From Platanthera guangdongensis (taxonomy: Eukaryota > Streptophyta > Magnoliopsida > Asparagales > Orchidaceae): 64,000 nt of DNA. The notes beneath the pieces were generated by a model, which had not been told where the DNA came from, made no database searches, and was given only the letters and a program-made list of their open reading frames with translations. Of this stretch, positions 11,733-22,413 are shown piece by piece. The position numbers and the translations under genes are program-made. Every line of letters starts with the position of its first letter. Position 1 is the first letter of the stretch. The stretch covers positions 21,923,538-21,987,537 of the forward strand of contig CM077152.1 of assembly GCA_039583875.1 (NCBI GenBank), in the 5' to 3' direction.

Positions 11733-14345
11733 TGTAACACCCCAGTTTTTGCAAGAGGTTCAATCTGCTGTTCTGGAAAATTTTTGGGTTCTGGCAGGAG
11801 GCACACGGCCTGCGACACGGGCGTGTCGCAGGGCGTGTCGAGGCCGTGTCGACACTCGGCCCAAGTGTCGACACTTTGTGCTCGACAGAGTGTCGAGAGT
11901 GAGGCACACGGCCTGCGACACGGGCGTGTCGCAGGGCGTGTCGAGGCCGTGTCGACACTTGGCCCAAGTGTCGACACTTTGTGCTCGACAGAGTGTCGAG
12001 AGTGAGGCACACGGCCTGCGACACGGGAGTGTCGCAGGGCGTGTCGAGGCCGTGTCGACACTCGGCCCAAGTGTCGACACTTTGTGCTCGACAGAGTGTC
12101 GAGAGTGGGGCACACGGCCTGCGACACGGGCGTGTCGCAGGGCGTGTCGAGGCCGTGTCGACACTCGGCCCAAGTGTCGACACTTTTGCTCGACAGTGTG
12201 TCGAGACTGGGGCACACGGCTTGGGACACGGGCGTGTCCCAGGCCGTGTCACCTCTGGGGTTGGTGTTGGGGCCGTGTCGTTGGAGCTACACGGCAGGCC
12301 ACACGGCCGTGTCACTGGGGACACGGGCGTGTCGGATTGAACACGGGCGTGTCGGATGCCCGTGTCTGATTCTAGGCGCGTCGATTTGAGACGGCGAATG
12401 AGGCACACGGCCCTGGACACGGGCGTGTGCCAGGCCGTGTTCGGCCCAGATCTTTTATTTTTCCAGGCGAATCGCAGCCAGTCTTTTTCTGGTTTTGGGA
12501 TCTAACGGTTCAGGCCATCTCCTGGACAGTTAAGTCCGATCTTAGGGTTACAGATCCTCATTCTTTTTCAAGTCCTCTCTTTCTTAGTTCTTGAGAGAAA
12601 CTAGAGCAAGGAGGAAGAAGAAGAACTTTTGGGCTGTAGGAAGGGTTTCGGAGCTCCGAATCGCGAGCCGAGTCCGGATCCGTGAAGCTTAGACCATTGC
12701 GAAGTTTTCCATCCGGCTATTTTGCCATGGCAAGAAAGAGGAGTCGGAAGGTAACGACATCTCTCCTCTCGGTCTTTAGGATGCACGTTTTAGCATCATC
12801 TAGTTTTCTTTTCTCTAATTTTGGGCACCAAACTCTCAAATGAGAGGGGTTTTGGCTTGCCAAGTTTCAAGAGGAACTTCCGGGTCGATTGAGTCCGTCC
12901 CCGGCATATTTTGCATTAGAGATCCGCTTCGCTAGTGGATTAGGCATGGTGGGTGAAGCCGTAGTCGCGACCGTTAGTCCGACACGGTGATGTTGCATAC
13001 GAACTTAGGGATTCGTAGAGGTTTCCGATGCGGCAAGATGCCGTTTGTGTTGTGGTGGTGATTGTCCCGTTTGCTTGAAAAGAGTACATGTAGTCGAACC
13101 CGGACAAGGTTAGCTCCTCGTGGTGGTAGATGGTTTCCTTGACAAGGTTAGCTCCAAATGAGAATGGAGATGGTTTCCTTGGTGGACAAGGTTAGCTCCG
13201 CACGAGTTGGAGATGTTTTCCTTGGTGCGCGGGAACGCTGCGGTACAAAGAGGGATTGCGATGTGTTTAGTCTTGGTTGTGTTGTGCCAAGGCGTGGCTA
13301 TGTCTCCGTGGTCGGCTGGCTATCCCGTGACACGTGCGTCATGTGTGGAGAGTGTCCCGGCGAGACTAGTCCCCTTCTGTGAGACTGACGAGAATGCCAA
13401 GCTTGGGGCAAGCCCGGGCAAAGAGGCCATGAGCGGGTGGGGTCCAGCAAGGCTTCTTAGAATCGGTCAGTCTGGGGTTGTTGGAATCCTGACATGAGAC
13501 GTCAGAGCTTGCAGGCAAGCCCGGGGCTAAGCCCACGAGCGGGTGGGGCCTTGGCAAGATTTCCATGTGGCGGCCTGTGCGCCGTGTGAGGGAGTTGTGT
13601 CTCCCTCAATGTTTGCGGCTTTATGCCAATTGGGGAAATGTGAGTACCCAAATGTTGTGATGTTGTGCTAGATGCATACGGTTTAGGGTACCTTGGGTGA
13701 AGCCCGGGTGTTGCATTCATGTTGCATAGTAGGCCCTTTCTTTATATGCTCAACCAGTAGAGAACATGTTTGTTGATTGAGACATCCAAGCCTGTTTTAA
13801 TGTATTTCTATTTATAGAAATTTATATTGCATATGAAGTGCTGACTTGCAGGTTGGAGGGTTCCCCGGGGTCCGTTAGGGGCGGCCGGGAGGAGATGTGT
13901 TGTTACACAGTTTGAGGTCAGCCTTTGCTGACCCACGTTACTAATAATTTTTACAGGGCAAGGATCGCACGCAGGAGCTAGCACGCCGGCCAAAAAGGCC
14001 TAAGCCCATGAAGTGTTTTCTCTTTTGTAGCACTACTTTTGATGATGTATGTTTGAGACTATTTTGTCCGGCTTGCATGCCGAGGTAGACTAGGAGTGCT
14101 GAGCACATTCATGTTTGGTTGTACTGTTTACCCTTTTGGACATTTGATGTAAGGCCTTAAGGCCATTTGTTTACTCTTTTGGATTAGTGGATAACTTCTA
14201 GTTGTGCTTGGTTTTCCGCTGTGTTGTGCAAGTGTTTTGAGTTTGGGTAGCTATATCAACTTTTAATACTAAAGCTGTGGTGTTCGTATGTTGTGGGGCC
14301 CCGGCCGGACCCATATTATACGTCTATTACAGGGGAGGTGTTACA
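11733..14345 (+). repeat. 5' LTR of element B
   Basis: This is a 2,613-bp LTR. It opens with a four- to five-copy 103-bp tandem array, then further ACACGGGCGTGT palindromes to about 12440. Three gacaaggttagctcc repeats lie near 13100-13200. The first 18 residues of the open gag frame come from its last 50 bases, but no ATG lies there in frame. Confidence 0.93.
11798..12310 (+). repeat. 103-bp palindrome-rich tandem array in the 5' LTR of B
   Basis: Units start near 11798, 11901, 12004 and 12107, with a degenerate fifth at 12209. Each unit holds ACACGGGCGTGT-type and GTGTCGACAC palindromes. The same array lies at about 19227-19740 in the 3' LTR. Long open frames through it on both strands are a by-product of the repeat. 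Confidence 0.9.
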
Positions 14346-14347
14346 AT

Positions 14348-14360
14348 TTGGTATCAAAGC
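14348..14360 (+). other. Primer binding site of element B
   Basis: TTGGTATCAAAGC follows the LTR by two bases and matches the initiator-Met tRNA primer site with one change (A for G). Confidence 0.8.
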
Positions 14361-14484
14361 GAGGTTAGATTCAAGGTCAGTGCGTAGAGAAGTTATCCAC
14401 ATAAGAGTAACGCGGGACCATGAGTGTCCTTATGTTTTAGTCGTGAGATTGGAGACTAATCCCTTATTTCTTGTCTTCCTGAAG

Positions 14485-15663
14485 AGTGCAAGCAACGAGG
14501 CGGGCACTTCAAGAGCAAGGGATGATCTCTCGGCGAGCAGTGCTACTGCTCCAGGTCTTTTGGGCACGGGTGTAGACCCGGCCGACTTCTGCCGCATGCT
14601 TGCAGAAGCGATGGTGGCAGCTCAGGCTGCAGCAGCGGCTCAGGTGGCAGCCCCTGCCACACCAGATACGGCAACGGCCGTGCCAGGAGCAGAAGCCAAG
14701 CGAGTGGAGCCTTTGGCGGAGAGAGTAGTTGTTGGACATGGAGATCGACACATGAAGTACTTCCTGAGTTTCCATCCCCCGTCCTTCAAGGGTACTGGAA
14801 CGCCAACGGATGCGGAGGACTGGTGGGTTCGTATTCAAGAACTGTTAAGGGCGGCAGAGACGCCAGAGGAAAAGAAAGCTGAGTATGCGGCTTTCATGTT
14901 GGAAGGGGATGCCAAGTTATGGTGGGTGGCCCATAGCGGCCGCCAGTTTCCGGGACGCACCCCGTCAGTGGAAGAGTTCGGGGACGCTTTTCTTAAGAGG
15001 TATATCCCCGTTTCAACTCGGTTGGCCCTGCAGAGACAGTTTTTGCATCTAATGCAGCGCGAAAAGACGGTGGACGAGTACGTGCAAGAGTTCACCCGTT
15101 TGGGTCGTTATGCGGGAACGACAATGGCTGATGATGTGGAGAGGGATAACCTCTTCTACCAAGGTTTGAGGGAGAATCTGAGGCAGCCCCTCATCTCCAT
15201 GAAGAGGGCGGGATTTAATGAGTTAGTTGAAGCCGCCAGGAGTTTGGAGAATGATTTGGAGCGAACCCAACGCCGTAAGGGTTTTACTCCCAAGCAAGGG
15301 GAAGGGAAGCCTTCCCAATCTCATGGAAAGTCTGATGGGAGTAGGTGGAGGAAGAAGCCTTCCACTTCCAGATCTGGTGAGAGGAGCAACTGGACGCCTG
15401 GGGGTTCCCACTCTAGGGGACCGCCGACGTGCTACAACTGCGGGAAGGTTGGGCACATAGCCCGTGCTTGTCAGCAAGGGGGAGCGGGGCAAGAGTCAAA
15501 GCAGGAGCAGTCTGTGCGCTCGGGCCCCAGTGCTGCAGAGAAAGGAAAGATGGCGGAGTCGAGCGCTTCTCGGTTCCAACCGGTGCAACCAAGGGCCTAC
15601 AACCTTGGACAACAAGAAGCGATCCGCCAGACGGATGTGGTGACAGGTATGAAGAGAAATTAA
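14485..15663 (+). CDS. gag of element B (capsid and nucleocapsid); start uncertain
   Basis: This is the structural protein of the retrotransposon particle. It reads in one open frame to a TAA at 15661-15663. An Ala-rich N-terminal region is followed by the Gag core ([13 protein letters not shown], then AKLWW, then [14 protein letters not shown]), a basic Ser/Arg-rich stretch, and one CCHC knuckle [14 protein letters not shown] near 15430-15470. The frame is open upstream into the LTR, but the first in-frame ATG is at 14596, inside sequence that resembles element A's gag. I set the left end at the codon after CTTCCTGAAG, which looks like a 3' splice site at the same place as in A. The stop lies inside the candidate intron, so unspliced RNA gives Gag alone. 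Confidence 0.82.
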   Translation, partial: SASNEAGTSRARDDLSASSATAPGLLGTGVDPADFCRMLAEAMVAAQAAAAAQVAAPATPDTATAVPGAEAKRVEPLAERVVVGHGDRHMKYFLSFHPPSFKGTGTPTDAEDWWVRIQELLRAAETPEEKKAEYAAFMLEGDAKLWWVAHSGRQFPGRTPSVEEFGDAFLKRYIPVSTRLALQRQFLHLMQREKTVDEYVQEFTRLGRYAGTTMADDVERDNLFYQGLRENLRQPLISMKRAGFNELVEAARSLENDLERTQRRKGFTPKQGEGKPSQSHGKSDGSRWRKKPSTSRSGERSNWTPGGSHSRGPPTCYNCGKVGHIARACQQGGAGQESKQEQSVRSGPSAAEKGKMAESSASRFQPVQPRAYNLGQQEAIRQTDVVTGMKRN

Positions 15664-15717
15664 GTTTAAATTTTGTGCTTCATCCTTTTAGACTTTTGTG
15701 TAATGTCTATGTTGTAG
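15647..15717 (+). other. Candidate spliceosomal intron between gag and pol (element B)
   Basis: The 71-bp T-rich segment has donor CAG|GTATGAAG and acceptor TTGTAG|GC. It includes the gag stop codon. Removing it joins DVVTG to [13 protein letters not shown] in frame. An alternative AG at 15691 leads straight to a stop, so only the TTGTAG acceptor works. Position and phase match the intron of element A. Confidence 0.72.
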
Positions 15718-18700
15718 GCTTCGTGTTAGTTTCCGGATACCCCGCTAGGGTATTGTTTGATACAGGAGCATCGCACTCCTTTCTTGCGGAGAGCTTCATC
15801 CGGAGAATAGGAATTGAGTCTTTCTCGTCGGGAGCAGAGCTGAAAGTGCGCATGCCCAATGGGTCATCTATGACCACCGGGGCTAAAGGGCGCATTCGTT
15901 GGGAACTAGACGGAGTTGTCTTCGCTCTGGAAGCGGCAGTGTTACCTCTAGTAGAGTTCGACGTCATTTTGGGTATGGATTGGCTTGCAGAGCAGCGCGC
16001 CAGTATTGATTGCCTTTCTAAGGTGGTGACCTTAAGGAGTAAAGGGCAAACTGAAGTCAAGTTTGAGGGCCTTGGTGGAGTGGCCTGTTCCCTGATATCG
16101 GCCATGCAGTTGGTGCGGGCGGTTAACCAGGGTGGTGTAGCGCTTGTAGCGTTATTGGAGGTTCGTCTCTCCCAACTGTCGATTGAGGAAGTGCCTGTGG
16201 TGGCAGAGTTCCAGGATGTGTTTCCGGATGAACTTCCTGGAGCGCCTCCTCGGCGGGAGATCGACTTCTCGATCGAGTTAGTGCCGGAGGCTAGACCGGT
16301 GTCACGTCCTCCATTTAGGATGGCACCAAAGGAGTTAGCGGAACTTAAGGTTCAGTTACAGGAACTGTTGGAGCAAGGGTATATTAGACCCAGTTCTTCA
16401 CCGTGGAGCGCACCGGTGTTGTTTGTGAAGAAGAAAGACGGTAGCATGCGCCTGTGCATAGACTACCGAGAGCTTAATAAGTTGACCGTCAAGAATAAGT
16501 ATCCGATTCCTCGGATAGATGATTTATTTGACCAATTGGTGGGGTCGATGGTATATTCGAAGTTGGACTTGAAGTCAGGCTACTATCAGCTACGAATTCG
16601 GGATGAGGACATACCCAAAACTGCTTTTGGGACAAGGTATGGACACTTTGAGTTTACGGTGATGCCGTTCGGGCTGACGAACGCACCATCGGTGTTCATG
16701 GATCTGATGAATCGGGTATTCCGGGAATACTTGGATTCTTTTGTGGTTGTTTTCATTGATGACATTTTGGTGTATTCCAAATCGGAAGTGGAGCATGAGA
16801 CCCACTTGAGAATAGTTTTGCAAGTGTTGAGGGAGAATGAGTTGTATGCAAAATTCTCCAAATGCGAGTTCTGGTTAGAGAAGGTGGCATTTTTGGGCCA
16901 CGTGATTAGTGGTGATGGGGTGGCAGTGGATCCAGCGAAAGTGGAGGCCATCAGAGATTGGCCGGTGTTGAGGACCGTGGCGGAAGTCCGAAGTTTTCTT
17001 GGACTAGCCGGGTATTATAGGAGATTCGTGGAGAATTTCTCGAAGATAGCTCTACCCCTCACCTCTCTCACTCGCAAAGACCATAAATTTGTGTGGACCC
17101 AAGAGTGCGGTCAAGCATTCGAGGCACTAAAGGAGAGGCTTATGATGGCTCCGATCTTGAGTTTACCGCAAGGGACAGATGGATTTCAAATTTTCAGTGA
17201 CGCATCGGGATGCGGTTTGGGTTGCGTTTTGGTGCAACATGGGAAGGTGATAGCCTTTGGGTCTAGGCAGCTGAAACCTCATGAGAGGAATTACCCCGTC
17301 CATGACTTGGAGTTGGCGGCGGTAATCTTCGCGCTGAAAATTTGGCGGCATTATGTTTATGGCGCAAGAGTGGAGATCTTCACGGACCATAAAAGCCTGA
17401 AGTATCTCTTAGATCAAAAGGACTTGAATATGCGGCAACGCAGATGGGTTGAGTTTCTTGGAGACTACGAAGTGGCGATTCAGTACACGCCGGGTAAAGC
17501 CAATGTGGTGGCGGATGCGTTGAGTAGAAAGTACTCGGGGCTAGGAAATTGGATCGAAGCTCATGATGAGCGGTTGGTACGGGAATGGGAGTCCCTTGGA
17601 TTGGAATGTGTTGCGAGGGGCGAGTCTAGCGTGGCTCGGTTGAACTGGATTGAAGTGCAAAGCGATTTGTCCGACCGTATTTGGGAAGCGACTCGGTTGG
17701 ATGTGGAGTTTCAACCTTTTGTGTTGGAGTCTCAAACGGGCGAGAGCAGCACCTGGGAGATGATTGATGGGATTCTGAGGAAGGGCGGAAGGGTTTGTGT
17801 ACCGCAGTTTGGCAATCTCCGTGAAGAGTTGATGTTTGAGGCTCACTTCTCAAAGTACTCCATTCACCCAGGCAGTACAAAGATGTACTTGGATATGAAG
17901 AAATCCTTTTGGTGGCCGGAGTTGAAGCGAGATGTGGCTTTGTATGTGAGTCGTTGCCAAACATGTGCCTTGGTGAAGGCCGAATGTCAGAAACCGGGCG
18001 GGTTCCTGAAGCCCCTTCCAATTCCTGAGTGGAAATTTGAGGACATTTCCATGGACTTTGTGCATGGTTTGCCTAGATCGCAGCATGAGAATGATGCTAT
18101 TTGGGTGATCATGGATCGCCTAACCAAGGTGGCTCACTTCATCCCGAACCGGAAAGAGGACAGCGTGGAGAAGCTGGTGGAGTTGTATGTTCGGAACATT
18201 GTGCGACTGCACGGAATTCCGAAGAGCATAGTCAGTGATCGCGATGGACGATTTACGTCCAAGGATTGGAGACTTGTTCAGAAGAGCTTGGGCACGAAGC
18301 TAAAGTTCAGTACGACGTTCCATCCTCAAACCGATGGGCAAACGGAGAGGACGAACCGTACGTTGGAGGATATGTTGAGGATGTGCGTTCTCGATTTTGG
18401 CAAGAGGTGGGAGGATCACCTCTTCATGGTAGAATTTGCGTACAACAACAGTTTTCAAGCTAGCATAAAGATGGCCCCATACGAAGCTTTGTATGGGAGG
18501 CGGTGTCGAACGCCAATGTCTTGGGCAGAGGCGGGAGACACCAAACTTCTGGGAAAGGATGCGGTAGTTGACGCTTGTGAGATGGTACGGACCATCCAAG
18601 AGCGTATGAAGGTGGCACAAGACAGGCAAGCGAAATATTTTAATGCTCGTCACCGGAAGTTAGAATTTGCAGTTGGTGATTGGGTTTATCTGAAGGTCAA

Positions 18701-19103
18701 GCCGTTCAAAGGCGTCTCGCGGATTCGCCGACTCAAGAAGTTGAGTCCAAGGTTTTTGGGGCCTTTTGAAATTGTTGAGCGGATAGGAGAAGCAGCCTAT
18801 CGGTTGGCATTGTCCGCAGATTTGAGTGGATTACATGACGTCTTCCACGTCTCCGTGTTGAGGAAAGCCTTGGTGGAGGCTAGCGTGGTGATTGAGCCGG
18901 CATCGGTGCCGATTGAGGAAGACTTGAGGACGCGAGTCCTTCCAATCGCTATAGAAGATTCGGAGATTCGGCAGTTGCGGAATAAAGAAGTTAAACTTGT
19001 GAAAGTTCGTTGGGACAACTGCGGTCGTGAGGAGTTCTCGTGGGAGCGAGAACAGGCCATGCTAGAAGACTATCCAGAACTATTTTTGTCAGGTACAATT
19101 TAA
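15718..19103 (+). CDS. pol of element B: protease, RT, RNase H, integrase, chromodomain-like tail
   Basis: This is an uninterrupted polyprotein of about 1,128 codons after the intron. Domains in order: protease with [10 protein letters not shown] (Asp at 15759); RT about 16240-16900 with [18 protein letters not shown] and FIDDILVYS near 16752; RNase H about 17190-17530 with FSDASG, DLELAA, TDHKSL and VVADALSR; integrase zinc finger about 17840-17990 ([10 protein letters not shown]...CQTCAL); integrase core with Asp near 18055, Asp near 18238 (VSDRDGRF) and Glu near 18344 ([10 protein letters not shown]); GPF module about 18740-18870; and a chromodomain-like end ([18 protein letters not shown], then DYPELF). 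All catalytic residues I looked for are present. The frame is -1 relative to gag, so expression needs either splicing or frameshifting. Confidence 0.95.
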
Positions 19104-19147
19104 GTTTTGTACCCTTTTGTTTTGTAATTTCGGGACGAAATTCAGTT

Positions 19148-19161
19148 AAGTGGGGGAGAGT
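19148..19161 (+). other. Polypurine tract of element B
   Basis: aagtgggggagagt lies immediately before the TG of the 3' LTR. Confidence 0.85.
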
Positions 19162-21771
19162 TGTAACACCCCAGTTTTTGCAAGAGGTTCAATCTGCTGT
19201 TCTGGAAAATTTTTGGGTTCTGGCAGGAGGCACACGGCCTGCGACACGGGCGTGTCGCAGGGCGTGTCGAGGCCGTGTCGACACTCGGCCCAAGTGTCGA
19301 CACTTTGTGCTCGACAGAGTGTCGAGAGTGAGGCACACGGCCTGCGACACGGGCGTGTCGCAGGGCGTGTCGAGGCCGTGTCGACACTCGGCCCAAGTGT
19401 CGACACTTTGTGCTCGACAGAGTGTCGAGAGTGAGGCACACGGCCTGCGACACGGGCGTGTCGCAGGGCGTGTCGAGGCCGTGTCGACACTCGGCCCAAG
19501 TGTCGACACTTTGTGCTCGACAGAGTGTCGAGAGTGGGGCACACGGCCTGCGACACGGGCGTGTCGCAGGGCGTGTCGAGGCCGTGTCGACACTCGGCCC
19601 AAGTGTCGACACTTTTGCTCGACAGTGTGTCGAGACTGGGGCACACGGCTTGGGACACGGGCGTGTCCCAGGCCGTGTCACCTCTGGGGTTGGTGTTGGG
19701 GCCGTGTCGTTGGAGCTACACGGCAGGCCACACGGCCGTGTCACTGGGGACACGGGCGTGTCGGATTGAACACGGGCGTGTCGGATGCCCGTGTCTGATT
19801 CCAGGCGCGTCGATTTGAGACGGCGAATGAGGCACACGGCCCTGGACACGGGCGTGTGCCAGGCCGTGTTCGGCCCAGATCTTTTATTTTTCCAGGCGAA
19901 TCGCAGCCAGTCTTTTTCTGGTTTTGGGATCTAACGGTTCAGGCCATCTCCTGGACAGTTAAGTCCGATCTTAGGGTTACAGATCCTCATTCTTTTTCAA
20001 GTCCTCTCTTTCTTAGTTCTTGAGAGAAACTAGAGCAAGGAGGAAGAAGAACTTTTGGGCTGTAGGAAGGGTTTCGGAGCTCCGAATCGCGAGCCGAGTC
20101 CGGATCCGTGAAGCTTAGACCATTGCGAAGTTTTCCATCCGGCTATTTTGCCATGGCAAGAAAGAGGAGTCGGAAGGTAACGACATCTCTCCTCTCGGTC
20201 TTTAGGATGCACGTTTTAGCATCATCTAGTTTTCTTTTCTCTAATTTTGGGCACCAAACTCTCAAATGAGAGGGGTTTTGGCTTGCCAAGTTTCAAGAGG
20301 AACTTCCGGGTCGATTGAGTCCGTCCCCGGCATATTTTGCATTAGAGATCCGCTTCGCTAGTGGATTAGGCATGGTGGGTGAAGCCGTAGTCGCGACCGT
20401 TAGTCCGACACGGTGATGTTGCATACGAACTTAGGGATTCGTAGAGGTTTCCGATGCGGCAAGATGCCGTTTGTGTTGTGGTGGTGATTGTCCCGTTTGC
20501 TTGAAAAGAGTACATGTAGTCGAACCCGGACAAGGTTAGCTCCTCGTGGTGGTAGATGGTTTCCTTGACAAGGTTAGCTCCAAATGAGAATGGAGATGGT
20601 TTCCTTGGTGGACAAGGTTAGCTCCGCACGAGTTGGAGATGTTTTCCTTGGTGCGCGGGAACGCTGCGGTACAAAGAGGGATTGCGATGTGTTTAGTCTT
20701 GGTTGTGTTGTGCCAAGGCGTGGCTATGTCTCCGTGGTCGGCTGGCTATCCCGTGACACGTGCGTCATGTGTGGAGAGTGTCCCGGCGAGACTAGTCCCC
20801 TTCTGTGAGACTGACGAGAATGCCAAGCTTGGGGCAAGCCCGGGCAAAGAGGCCATGAGCGGGTGGGGTCCAGCAAGGCTTCTTAGAATCGGTCAGTCTG
20901 GGGTTGTTGGAATCCTGACATGAGACGTCAGAGCTTGCAGGCAAGCCCGGGGCTAAGCCCACGAGCGGGTGGGGCCTTGGCAAGATTTCCATGTGGCGGC
21001 CTGTGCGCCGTGTGAGGGAGTTGTGTCTCCCTCAATGTTTGCGGCTTTATGCCAATTGGGGAAATGTGAGTACCCAAATGTTGTGATGTTGTGCTAGATG
21101 CATACGGTTTAGGGTACCTTGGGTGAAGCCCGGGTGTTGCATTCATGTTGCATAGTAGGCCCTTTCTTTATATGCTCAACCAGTAGAGAACATGTTTGTT
21201 GATTGAGACATCCAAGCCTGTTTTAATGTATTTCTATTTATAGAAATTTATATTGCATATGAAGTGCTGACTTGCAGGTTGGAGGGTTCCCCGGGGTCCG
21301 TTAGGGGCGGCCGGGAGGAGATGTGTTGTTACACAGTTTGAGGTCAGCCTTTGCTGACCCACGTTACTAATAATTTTTACAGGGCAAGGATCGCACGCAG
21401 GAGCTAGCACGCCGGCCAAAAAGGCCTAAGCCCATGAAGTGTTTTCTCTTTTGTAGCACTACTTTTGATGATGTATGTTTGAGACTATTTTGTCCGGCTT
21501 GCATGCCGAGGTAGACTAGGAGTGCTGAGCACATTCATGTTTGGTTGTACTGTTTACCCTTTTGGACATTTGATGTAAGGCCTTAAGGCCATTTGTTTAC
21601 TCTTTTGGATTAGTGGATAACTTCTAGTTGTGCTTGGTTTTCCGCTGTGTTGTGCAAGTGTTTTGAGTTTGGGTAGCTATATCAACTTTTAATACTAAAG
21701 CTGTGGTGTTCGTATGTTGTGGGGCCCCGGCCGGACCCATATTATACGTCTATTACAGGGGAGGTGTTACA
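19162..21771 (+). repeat. 3' LTR of element B
   Basis: This is a 2,610-bp LTR, nearly identical to the 5' copy. The visible differences are a/c in a 103-bp unit, t/c in another unit, t/c near 19801, and one 3-bp GAA deletion near 20048. Confidence 0.95.
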
Positions 21772-21936
21772 ACTTTCCTCTCACTATATTCAGCTCCTCC
21801 TGAGACGCAAAAGCTTATTTGCCTTAGTTTTATAAATAGTAATCATTATATACATTTGCGATTGAGCGAAGGATTCCCACTGCCGTTGATTTTTCCTGTT
21901 TGGACAAGATATCATACAGATGTTGCAGAAGAGTAG
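21772..21936 (+). pseudogene. MULE transposase-OTU gene, part 3 of 3
   Basis: Across element B the frame continues in register: LSLDRSFTF, then LSLYSAPPETQKLICLSF. NSNHYIHLRLSEGFPLP follows, holding the His expected near the end of an OTU domain. A stop follows at 21934-21936. The remaining 21937-22045 shows no gene. Confidence 0.72.
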
Positions 21937-22045
21937 GATATACCGTTCATCACACGATTGTAAGATCATCATGATATGCATATAATCACTTATTATTTTT
22001 TTGATTACATATACCACTTTGACGTAATATTAAATATGCTACATA

Positions 22046-22219
22046 TGAAAAGTCACTCGAAGCATCCGAGTGGTGATCAAAGTGAAATTCCTTACCTGTT
22101 GCCCCTAGGTGGGTATAAATAGGCAAACCTTAGGAGTTACTACGGGTATGGGTTAACCGTGTACCCAAACTGACCTGTTAAGTCTCTGAACCCGTTATTC
22201 GTCCAAATATACACTAACA
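22046..22219 (-). repeat. 3' LTR of Copia C
   Basis: This is a 174-bp LTR. On the plus strand it runs TGAAAAGTCACTCG...CACTAACA. It contains a tataaata box on the plus strand, but the element reads on the minus strand. Confidence 0.87.
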
Positions 22220-22413
22220 ATCTCCTCCTATATTTGTGACAAATAACATGTACGTTTCAGAGTGCAGAAAGTGGAGAATATGAAAATAAGTTTCCGACTT
22301 TACACATTCAAAAAGAGTTAGCACATTTTAAAAGAAAAACATGAACATAAGTTTTAAACAATAATATAAAACATCACAAAAAATATAGCATACTTTTGAG
22401 TGTGCTTTAGGTA

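Larger units (their letters stand above)
11733..21771 (+). mobile_element. Gypsy LTR retrotransposon B, Tekay/Del-like chromovirus, young and nearly complete
   Basis: This is a 10,039-bp element with 2.6-kb LTRs (TGTAACACC...GGTGTTACA) and a perfect 5-bp target duplication acttt (11728-11732 and 21772-21776). The LTRs differ, by eye, at three bases and one 3-bp GAA indel, so insertion was recent. It has a PBS, a gag frame, a candidate intron, an uninterrupted pol and a PPT. The order RT, RNase H, integrase marks it as Gypsy. The integrase tail with a chromodomain-like module points to the Tekay/Del chromoviruses. It is the only element here that looks able to encode all its own proteins. Confidence 0.95.

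Noticed and set aside
11653..12420. Long open frames (up to 238 codons) on both strands, repeated at 19040-19849
   Set aside because: They run through the 103-bp LTR array and are open because the repeat lacks stops. They show Cys/Arg/Thr-rich repeats and no domain.
13158..13993. Small frames repeated at 20584-21419
   Set aside because: They lie in the B LTRs, are duplicated with them, and show no domain.
15674..15691. Alternative acceptor CCTTTTAG in the element B intron
   Set aside because: Joining there leads to an in-frame stop before the protease.
15429..15717. N-terminal 96 codons of the long pol frame of element B
   Set aside because: This part overlaps gag in another frame, starts at GTG, and shows no domain. 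The pol proper begins after the candidate intron.
15600..15720. Programmed -1 frameshift as the link between gag and pol in B
   Set aside because: It cannot be fully excluded, but no clear slippery heptamer was seen. The shared donor, acceptor and phase in A and B favour splicing.
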